DNA of 10,609 bases from Oscillospiraceae bacterium (GTDB taxonomy: Bacteria > Bacillota > Clostridia > Oscillospirales > Ruminococcaceae): assembly GCA_003512525.1 (NCBI GenBank), contig DOQG01000056.1, forward strand, positions 1 to 10,609, in the 5' to 3' direction. The notes below the pieces were generated by a model. That model was not told the origin of the DNA, did not search any database, and saw nothing but the letters and a program-made list of their open reading frames with translations. Every line of letters begins with the position of its first letter. Position 1 is the first letter of the stretch. Position numbers and translations under genes: made by a program. Of the stretch, positions 4,121 through 10,609 are shown piece after piece.

Positions 4121-7100
4121 ATGTTAAAAAAGATGAAAACAAGGAAAAGGCTGGCGGCGGTAATAACGCTTATAACGCTGTTTACGTTTTCAAGTGTGAT
4201 GACGGTTATAACGGCGGCACAGGAAGCGTCACTTGTATCCGCAACGCTTGCTACAGACAAGGAGAGCTATGACGAGGGGGAAAATGTCGGTATAACTCTT
4301 AACGTCACAAACGGTAATGTTTATGAGATCGACAAGGTAAAGTCGGTAATATCATTACCCGCAGGACTGACCCTTAAGAACGGAAGCCTTACAAACGGCG
4401 AATATGTGCTTGCGGCGGGAGAGAGCAATACGCAAACGCTTACTGCGTACATAGAAACAACTCCTGCTCCGCCTGATACACCTGCGCCTGCTACAACGCC
4501 GGAGGAAACACCTGCGCCCGCAACAACGCCGGAGGAAACACCTGCGCCTGCAACAACGCCGGAGGAAACACCTGCGCCTGCTACAACGCCGGAGGAAACT
4601 CCTGCACCGGTAACGACACCTGCAACTACAACAGAACAAACAACAGCTCCGGACGTTCCTTCGACACCGGATAATCCCGATAATCCTCCCACAGGCGGAA
4701 CACTGTGTCCGCTGTGGCTGACGCTGAGTATTTTATCGGGCGGTACGCTTACCGTACTCGGTATAAAGAAGAAGCACGGTAAGAAGATATTGTCGCTGTT
4801 CTTATGTGCTGTGATCTCGCTGACCGCATTACCGACAGATGTATTTGCGGACGAGGTCATATTGCCCGGTGCAAGCGGAAGTGTTACGGCAAGTAAGAAC
4901 ATAACCGTAAACGGCGTTAAAAAGACAATAACCGCAGAGGTTACATATAACGAGAATAAGCCCGCAGAAGAAGAGGTCACAGTGACCTTTGATGCGGGTG
5001 ACGGTACGCCGGTAGCCCCGATAACCTTAAAGAAGGGCGAAACGATAAGCAGACTTCCCGAATCATTCGGTGCGGGCAAGGCATTTATGGGCTGGTTTAC
5101 CGATACGGCATTCACGACTGAATTTTTCACCAATACTCCGGTAAACGAGGATATGACCGTATATGCTTCGTTTGTGGAATCTGCCGATGATTTCCAATCC
5201 GGCGTGAGAACCACCTACTATGTGGAGGATTGTGCGGAATATCAGCCGATCACGCTTATATGTGACGAAGAAATAACGGCAAATAATGTATGGGAGTACA
5301 TCACCTTATTTGCGTATACGGGTGATACTCCGGAAAATTTCGTTGTAACATCAAACGAGAAGGATGAATATACACTCGTTCCCGAAACCGCATACACAGC
5401 CGGCTGTATGTACCGTATGACAGCAGGCGAGGGAGTTACATTCAAGGGTCTTGACGATACGGTAAACGAGTATACATTCAAGATATACAAAGAGCAGACT
5501 AATATAATCGAGGTCAGGGACAATATCAAGTATCTCGATAAAGCCAAGCTGTTCGCTACGGATAAAACCAATGAGTATATGGTTCAGGCGGATTATTTTG
5601 AAGAAAATTCTCTTGCTGTGGGCGATGTGCTTTGCATTGACAACGGCACAAAGAATTTTACCGAAAACTGCCTGTTTGTAAAAATTACAGATACAATAAA
5701 GGACGGAAACATTTACTACATTCAGACAGCCGATTGCGAAGCGGAAGATGTTTATGACAATGTCGATGTTTATTTTGTCGAGCCTGCAAAAAACAAATTC
5801 CTTGAAGAACAGATAGATACCGAGGCGATAGCGGAAGAAGTGAAGAACAGCGAGGGCGTACAGCAGCTGAACCTTGTGCTTGCCGCACTGCTTGCAGAAG
5901 ATGAAACCGTAAACGAGATAATGGAGGGCGAACCGCTTGTTACCGATACAGTAACCGCCGCTTCGGACGATGACAGATTAAAGGATTTCTCGGACTATAC
6001 ACGTCCTAAAGAGGATACGCTCAAGAGTATCGCCGCAAGTCTTGCTATCGGTCTTTCCGTATCCGTAAAGGTCGGTGAAGCAGAAAACGATAACTTTACT
6101 ACCGTTAACCCGGATTACTGGTCGGTTATAACATTTGAGCTCAATTATAAGACCACTATCAAGAAAAAACTTAAGGTAGATGCTACATTTACCGTAAGCG
6201 AGTATCTTAACGTTTCATTCCAGGGCTATAATTCATTCGAATTCAAGTGGTTTGAGCTGCCTGAGCTTGAATTCAACTATGCGGCTAATATCTACACACA
6301 GACGGATATTGAACTTAAAGTTCTTGTCTGCTCGGTAGGTTCAAACAGCTACAGGAATATTACGAGCGAAGTCGCAAAGATGCTCGGCAGTGACGAAAAG
6401 AACGATACCGCAGGACTTGTAAAGGATGTCAAGGATATGCTTAACAAGAAGGGCGGAGAAATAGAAATATGCAGAATACCGTTCTTCACGGCGTTTAAGC
6501 CTCTGTCACTGTTCCAGCTTAACTTTGAACTCAGCCTTGTTGTAAAGATGAGCTTTGCGGGCGGTATAGGAAGTAAGTTCTCTATACTTGATGCAACGCA
6601 GGTAGGTACACACGGCAACTCAAAGGATAAAGAGTTCAGTATGTACAAAAACAAGCTTATCGAGGGCGACAGGTACAGCTTTGACCTTACGGTATTCGGA
6701 TACGTCGGCGTTAAGATGGGCGTTTCCGGACAGCTTACCGTATCGTTCACAGGTTTAAGGCGACTGGGCGAGGTCGGCGTTGAGGTTCAGGTAGGCGCAT
6801 ATCTCGATATATACGGCCTGGCAAAATATCACGTTGTCAAACCGGATCACCGATACAGTACGGTATACCGGACACTGACAGGCGGATTTTATCTTGAAGC
6901 GGGAATTTATCTCGAGGTAAATCTTGTCGCGGAATCAAAGGTATTCAAAATACGACTTGAAGCACCGCTGATACCCGAAATCAAATGGCCGCTGTTCTCA
7001 ATGGGTGACAAAAACCTTGTTATATGCCTTAACGACGTGACAACACCGATATTATTCAGCTCAAACGGCACTTACTGGGGAGAGATCAATGTGAATAATC

Positions 7101-10100
7101 TTCCCGCAGTGTCCGCACAGACACTTGATATCACGACAGGTGCGATAAATTACAATGCATCTGTACCGTGGAGTAAGCTGTCGATGAACGTTTCGGGTGA
7201 AGGCTTCAGAATGCTCTATGACTACAGAGGCAGATTTATCCGTTACGAGCAGCCATACAGTATGTCCGGCTTCTATAAGAACAGTACAGCCGAAGGTGTC
7301 GCTCAGATACACTATACAGGCACGTCACTGCAATTCACAAAAACCGCCGACCCCGAAATGAGCCTTACAAAGTCGGTAAAGGTTATCTGGTATGACGAAA
7401 CAAGAGTAAAGGAAGAGGACGTAGGCAAGATCTTCACCGTAAACTTCTACAGAGAGGTTGACGGAGTTAAAACGCTTGTCGAAACACGAAAAGTACCTGC
7501 GGGCAGTCTTGCAGGCTCTTACAACACAAATAACGCTCCTGACAGCTGGATGTACATTGACTGCAAGTGGAAGGACAAAGACCCATACTTCATAGCTGTT
7601 GACCACGATAACTATGAAATAGTATACACCGCAACAAGAGCGCAGACTCTTATGGAAATAGAGTATTACGACACCGTAAACAAAGAGTGGGTAGTCGAAT
7701 TGTGGGCGGTAAATGCCGGCGATGTTCCCGAAGTTCCCGATAACTCAAGTGACGAGTATATGAAGCTAAGCTCCTGGCACGCAACCTACGGAGTACCGTT
7801 CGGTTTTGAAAAGATGTATAAGTATGCCGGAAATAAGCTCAGAGCGATAGACTCCGGATGCCGCAAGGATTACTATACAAGCGGTCAGCCTACAGATAAA
7901 CCGCTTTACAAGGTTACAGGCAACACCCAGAGAGCGGCTTCCGAAAACTTCTATTTCAATCATCACAACGACTATCAGAAGGTTGCACTTCACTTCAGTG
8001 CAAATTACGACAGAGCGCTGATGAACGTAACGTACAATTACTATAATTATGCCGGCGATAAGAAGTCGACAACCGTAAAGACACCTTACGGCACAAGACC
8101 GGAATTCTTTATTTCAAGCTGGCCTTACGGTAAGACATTCATGGGCTACACTCCCGACGGCGGTAAAACTTTATACGATAAGGATACCGTATTCAATGAG
8201 CAATTGCCTTATGTATATGAGGATACCGTATACGATGCGGTTTACGAAGCCGGAATATTCGATGTTGAGATACAGTATTACGATGATGCGACCCGTGAAT
8301 TCAAGACATATAAGACGCTGAAAATAGAGGGCGGCTCAAAGGTACCTCAGTCGGTATTTGACGAGGCGTGGAGCAAGCTCAACCGGCAGGAAGGCACAAC
8401 GATACAGTTCATCGACTGGAGCGATGTATACCTGAGTGAAGAATACGGTGATGCGTACCTCAACGAGTTTATACCCGACAAGACGCTCATTTACAAGAGT
8501 ATTATACTCCGTCCGAGGTTCAAACGTAATGTTACAATTAAGCTGGACGCAGGCGACGGCAGACTGATATTTGAAGAAAGCAAAGAGTTCAAGAGCTACA
8601 GCCAGGATAAATACGAGGTAGAAATTTCACGTTGGGCAACTAAGGATGCCGACAAGTATAACGATTATCAGCCTACAGGCTGGAAGGACAGCACTACAGG
8701 CGAGATATATGCCTTAGGTCAGACGGTAAAGCTCGATTATTCGACAACGCTGACAGCGGTCTATCAAGCCACGCCCAAGACCTATACGGTAAATGTATCC
8801 ACACCGTACGGTGTACTTCTGAACGGAGAAAAGACCGATACATTCAGCGGCGGATATGATGCTTATATCGCATTTGTCGAGAAGTACAACAACTTCACGC
8901 CCGCCAATGTTGAGGGCGAGGGATATACTCTCGTGTTCAAGGGCTCATCAAGCAAAGCGTCTGAGGACGGTCTGACACTTGACATAGTCTTTGGCAACTG
9001 GCAGAAAAATGTTCACAAGCACACATTAAAGCTTGACGCAAACGGCGGTAAGCTGACAGGAAGCGATGAACGCACAGCAGATTACGGTACTCAGATCAAG
9101 CTGTCGGATATGGCTGAAGCGTCAAAAACAGACGACCTGAGAGATTATATCTTCGTCAGCTGGAAGGACGAGGACGGAAATATCTACGGTGCAGATGATA
9201 TAATAACGCTGACAAAGGATATGACGCTTACAGCGGTATGGATAGACGGCGCATACAAGGAATACACGATAACCTTTGTCCTCGATAGTAAAACGATAAA
9301 AAGAGTGACCTATCACTATGGCGATGCACTTCCCGTATTTGACGCACCAAAAGAAGCAGACGGATATATCTTCGGCGGCTGGTCGTGGTACGGCACTGAG
9401 GGCGCATTATCCGGACAGCCCGACACGATGCCTGCGTCAACGCTTACTGCAATAGGTACGACCACAAAGTGCTATATATCTTACGAATTTGACGGTACGG
9501 TATACAGCACAAAGAAGGTCGGCAAGATAGGCGATACGATAACCCTCATCGCAAAGCCGACAAAGGATTATTACGATGTGACCGAATGGTCTGCAGACGG
9601 TATCACTGTAACAGACGGCAAGTTTGTAATGCCTGCTCACGATGTTACATTCAATGCGACCTCATCGCCTAAGTTCTATAATGTCAATATGACGGTTGAC
9701 GGAAGCGCAAGCTCCGACAGCCCGATGAAAGCACAGTATATGAGTACGGTAACTCTTCCCGAACCTCCGGCGAAGAGCGGCTATACTTACTACTGGCAGT
9801 CCGATGATGTTGCTATTTATGAGGAAAACGGCGAATACAAGTTTACAATGCCTCATAACGATGTAAGCGTTGAGTGCGTTTACACAACGGCAACCTACAA
9901 CGTCTACTATATGATAGATGGCGAAGCAACGCCGTATATGACTATCACCGATGTCCCAGTAGGCAAGGAAATGTTCGCTTATATCGACCTGCCACGCAAG
10001 GAAGGCTATCTGTTCAACGAAACGTGGATATGCACGGACGTTTCTCTTGTTAATAAGGAAGGCAGATACACAATGCCCGACAGAGATGTTTACTTCTGTG

Positions 10101-10351
10101 GAAGATTCGCCAAGAACGATGACACTATGGTTATGCTCGGCGTAGAAGTGTATGTTGACGGCAATCCGGAAACGCATTATACCCTTTACACAAACAGAGG
10201 CGAAACCGTAACGCTCCCCGATATATTCATGGACGGATATACAAAGTCATACGAAAGCGCCACGCTGACAGTCACAAACGGAAATGTCACAATTCCGACA
10301 GGCGACGATGTCTTTGAGGTATCGCTTGCGATAAAATTTACAAAGAGCTAA
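4121..10351 (+). CDS. Giant secreted multidomain surface protein with InlB-type repeats and an internal sorting-signal/second-signal-peptide junction
   Basis: This intact ORF encodes 2076 residues; GGAGG precedes the ATG by about 6 nt. Order of parts: signal peptide (1 to about 33, basic KKMKTRKR then a hydrophobic core); Ig-like module (about 36-112, with LPAGLTL and LAAGES as in DUF11/CARDB-type folds); Pro/Thr stalk (113-180) with four PAPATTPEET copies; NPPTG (188-192), hydrophobic segment (194-215), KKKHGKK (216-222); a second signal-like segment (223-243) ending in VFA. An InlB B-repeat follows (286-351, MGWFTD core), then a possible SbsA-type Ig domain (about 370-456), a beta module (about 463-553), an unclassified Gly-rich beta region (about 630-970), and divergent B-repeat-like modules to the C-terminus. 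The last four carry a MP-x-x-DV-like motif. There is no C-terminal anchor. Such proteins usually serve adhesion or host or cell contact; the partner is unknown. No catalytic motif was recognised. Confidence 0.9.
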   Translation: MLKKMKTRKRLAAVITLITLFTFSSVMTVITAAQEASLVSATLATDKESYDEGENVGITLNVTNGNVYEIDKVKSVISLPAGLTLKNGSLTNGEYVLAAGESNTQTLTAYIETTPAPPDTPAPATTPEETPAPATTPEETPAPATTPEETPAPATTPEETPAPVTTPATTTEQTTAPDVPSTPDNPDNPPTGGTLCPLWLTLSILSGGTLTVLGIKKKHGKKILSLFLCAVISLTALPTDVFADEVILPGASGSVTASKNITVNGVKKTITAEVTYNENKPAEEEVTVTFDAGDGTPVAPITLKKGETISRLPESFGAGKAFMGWFTDTAFTTEFFTNTPVNEDMTVYASFVESADDFQSGVRTTYYVEDCAEYQPITLICDEEITANNVWEYITLFAYTGDTPENFVVTSNEKDEYTLVPETAYTAGCMYRMTAGEGVTFKGLDDTVNEYTFKIYKEQTNIIEVRDNIKYLDKAKLFATDKTNEYMVQADYFEENSLAVGDVLCIDNGTKNFTENCLFVKITDTIKDGNIYYIQTADCEAEDVYDNVDVYFVEPAKNKFLEEQIDTEAIAEEVKNSEGVQQLNLVLAALLAEDETVNEIMEGEPLVTDTVTAASDDDRLKDFSDYTRPKEDTLKSIAASLAIGLSVSVKVGEAENDNFTTVNPDYWSVITFELNYKTTIKKKLKVDATFTVSEYLNVSFQGYNSFEFKWFELPELEFNYAANIYTQTDIELKVLVCSVGSNSYRNITSEVAKMLGSDEKNDTAGLVKDVKDMLNKKGGEIEICRIPFFTAFKPLSLFQLNFELSLVVKMSFAGGIGSKFSILDATQVGTHGNSKDKEFSMYKNKLIEGDRYSFDLTVFGYVGVKMGVSGQLTVSFTGLRRLGEVGVEVQVGAYLDIYGLAKYHVVKPDHRYSTVYRTLTGGFYLEAGIYLEVNLVAESKVFKIRLEAPLIPEIKWPLFSMGDKNLVICLNDVTTPILFSSNGTYWGEINVNNLPAVSAQTLDITTGAINYNASVPWSKLSMNVSGEGFRMLYDYRGRFIRYEQPYSMSGFYKNSTAEGVAQIHYTGTSLQFTKTADPEMSLTKSVKVIWYDETRVKEEDVGKIFTVNFYREVDGVKTLVETRKVPAGSLAGSYNTNNAPDSWMYIDCKWKDKDPYFIAVDHDNYEIVYTATRAQTLMEIEYYDTVNKEWVVELWAVNAGDVPEVPDNSSDEYMKLSSWHATYGVPFGFEKMYKYAGNKLRAIDSGCRKDYYTSGQPTDKPLYKVTGNTQRAASENFYFNHHNDYQKVALHFSANYDRALMNVTYNYYNYAGDKKSTTVKTPYGTRPEFFISSWPYGKTFMGYTPDGGKTLYDKDTVFNEQLPYVYEDTVYDAVYEAGIFDVEIQYYDDATREFKTYKTLKIEGGSKVPQSVFDEAWSKLNRQEGTTIQFIDWSDVYLSEEYGDAYLNEFIPDKTLIYKSIILRPRFKRNVTIKLDAGDGRLIFEESKEFKSYSQDKYEVEISRWATKDADKYNDYQPTGWKDSTTGEIYALGQTVKLDYSTTLTAVYQATPKTYTVNVSTPYGVLLNGEKTDTFSGGYDAYIAFVEKYNNFTPANVEGEGYTLVFKGSSSKASEDGLTLDIVFGNWQKNVHKHTLKLDANGGKLTGSDERTADYGTQIKLSDMAEASKTDDLRDYIFVSWKDEDGNIYGADDIITLTKDMTLTAVWIDGAYKEYTITFVLDSKTIKRVTYHYGDALPVFDAPKEADGYIFGGWSWYGTEGALSGQPDTMPASTLTAIGTTTKCYISYEFDGTVYSTKKVGKIGDTITLIAKPTKDYYDVTEWSADGITVTDGKFVMPAHDVTFNATSSPKFYNVNMTVDGSASSDSPMKAQYMSTVTLPEPPAKSGYTYYWQSDDVAIYEENGEYKFTMPHNDVSVECVYTTATYNVYYMIDGEATPYMTITDVPVGKEMFAYIDLPRKEGYLFNETWICTDVSLVNKEGRYTMPDRDVYFCGRFAKNDDTMVMLGVEVYVDGNPETHYTLYTNRGETVTLPDIFMDGYTKSYESATLTVTNGNVTIPTGDDVFEVSLAIKFTKS
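4481..4615 (+). repeat. 30-bp tandem repeats encoding the Pro/Thr stalk
   Basis: Four consecutive 30-bp units (4481, 4511, 4541 and 4571) each encode PAPATTPEET and differ at only a few third positions. A fifth, degenerate unit starts at 4601 (PAPVTT). Units keep the reading frame, so copy-number change by slippage would lengthen or shorten the stalk without breaking the protein. The near-identity of the DNA suggests recent expansion. Confidence 0.9.
4682..4849 (+). other. Internal sorting-signal-like segment fused to a second signal-peptide-like segment
   Basis: Within the giant protein, NPPTG (residues 188-192), a 22-residue hydrophobic stretch and KKK form what looks like a C-terminal sortase signal, yet the frame stays open. 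KKHGKK and a hydrophobic stretch (ILSLFLCAVISLTALPTD) ending VFA then look like a complete signal peptide with cleavage before Asp244. No ATG or ribosome binding site lies at the junction, so the second part cannot easily start on its own. The segment could be processed into two products or act as a membrane hairpin holding both flanks outside the cell. Confidence 0.75.
8531..10339 (+). repeat. C-terminal array of divergent InlB/B-repeat-like modules
   Basis: Protein-level repeats of roughly 65-80 residues start near residues 1471, 1635, 1715, 1783, 1851, 1925 and 2002. The first three show the DAGDG or DANGG opening and/or a GW or SW core with TLTAVY/TLTAVW-like ends of Listeria-Bacteroides (Flg_new) repeats. 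The last four end in FVMPAHDVTFNA, FTMPHNDVSVECVY, YTMPDRDVYFCGRF and the weaker VTIPTGDDVFEV. They are too diverged to be visible as DNA repeats. They probably form a beta-rich rod projecting from the cell. Confidence 0.7.
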
Positions 10352-10380
10352 ACGCTACAAGTTCTTCTTGTTCCGTCACA

Positions 10381-10412
10381 ACAGCCCCGACCTTGCGGTC
10401 GGGGCTGTATTT
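10381..10412 (+). terminator. GC-rich hairpin terminator after the giant surface protein gene
   Basis: ACAGCCCCGACC and GGTCGGGGCTGT form a perfect 12-bp stem around the tetraloop TTGC, followed by ATTTAT. The stem is very strong but the T-tract is short. It lies 29 bases past the stop codon and is the natural end of the tetR-surface protein transcript. Confidence 0.8.
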
Positions 10413-10609
10413 ATGCATAAAAAGGAGCTGTGACAAAATTCTTCAGCTTATCAAATTACATTAAAATTACAATTCAATATATTGGAAAAATGTCAAAGTA
10501 ATAAATATACAGCCAACACCGCTGAAAACAGCTTCCGTACCGATAAGATGTTAATAATTTCGTGAGTGTATCGGAGCAACTGAATTATCACCGAAACTTC
10601 CAAAAAACG
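10413..10609. other. AT-rich flank with no supported gene
   Basis: This stretch holds only weak signals: a GTG-start 24-codon frame at 10430-10501 whose AGGAG is just 2 nt from the start, and an inverted repeat CCGATA (10540-10545)/TATCGG (10569-10574). No promoter is convincing on either strand. It is probably intergenic leading to a gene outside the window. Confidence 0.4.

Noticed and set aside
4481..4615. CRISPR-like array
   Set aside because: The 30-bp units are contiguous with no unique spacers and are in frame within a Pro/Thr-rich coding region, so they are a coding tandem repeat.
4321..5214. 297-codon minus-strand ORF inside the giant gene
   Set aside because: It is antisense to repeat-rich coding sequence, with low-complexity Ser/Val/Gly composition and no ribosome binding site; it is a shadow of the plus-strand frame. 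The smaller minus-strand frames across 5242-10177 are rejected for the same reason.
10280..10351. C-terminal LPXTG-type anchor of the giant protein
   Set aside because: The final residues are a beta-module ending IKFTKS, with no sorting motif, hydrophobic segment or basic tail; the only such signal is internal at residues 188-218.
10430..10501. 24-codon GTG-start ORF after the terminator
   Set aside because: AGGAG is only 2 nt from the GTG, the composition is plain AT-rich, and no promoter lies between it and the hairpin terminator.

Overview
The base composition is moderate and slightly AT-rich. Shine-Dalgarno sites are strong (AAGGAGG, GGGAGG) and sigma-A-type promoters are canonical. The lipoprotein has a Ser/Ala/Thr-rich linker, and one gene encodes a giant secreted protein with InlB/Listeria-Bacteroides-type repeats. 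Together these point to a gut Firmicute of the Clostridia (Oscillospiraceae/Ruminococcaceae, Ruminococcus or Eubacterium siraeum-like). The genus is an inference from style, not a match.

Left half, minus strand (about 3224 down to 116): a complete methionine-type ABC importer operon in the order metN (ATPase), metI (permease), metQ (lipoprotein). It starts at a near-perfect promoter (TTGACA, 17 nt, TATACT with TG extension) at 3185-3213. The -35 lies inside a perfect 11+9+11 inverted repeat (3194-3224), a likely repressor operator. The operon ends at a strong intrinsic terminator (116-163). Two small ORFs were found by reading the spacers. One is a 21-codon Met-rich ORF (5 Met, 1 Cys) in the metN 5' leader (3085-3150). 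The other is a 23-codon ORF ending in a Cys cluster (RMCLCCI) with a good ribosome binding site between metI and metQ (1257-1328). With the hairpins beside them they look like amino-acid-sensing leader peptides or attenuators, in place of the SAM riboswitch or T-box often found ahead of such operons; neither of those was recognised.

Right half, plus strand (about 3313 to 10412): an extended -10 promoter (3313-3341) embedded in nested inverted repeats drives a TetR-family regulator (TTG start, 3402-4091). Twenty-nine bases later comes a 2076-residue secreted protein (4121-10351), closed by a strong GC-rich hairpin (10381-10412). The giant protein has signal peptide, Ig-like module, Pro/Thr stalk of four near-identical 30-bp repeats, sortase-like NPPTG + hydrophobic segment + KKK, and at once a second signal-peptide-like segment. 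About 1830 further extracellular residues of InlB-type and unclassified beta-rich modules follow. There is no sorting signal at the true C-terminus. It reads as two surface proteins joined in one frame, or as one protein held by a membrane hairpin.

The two transcription units diverge from the 3225-3312 region. The TetR protein most likely controls itself and the giant surface protein; whether it also touches the metNIQ promoter is open.
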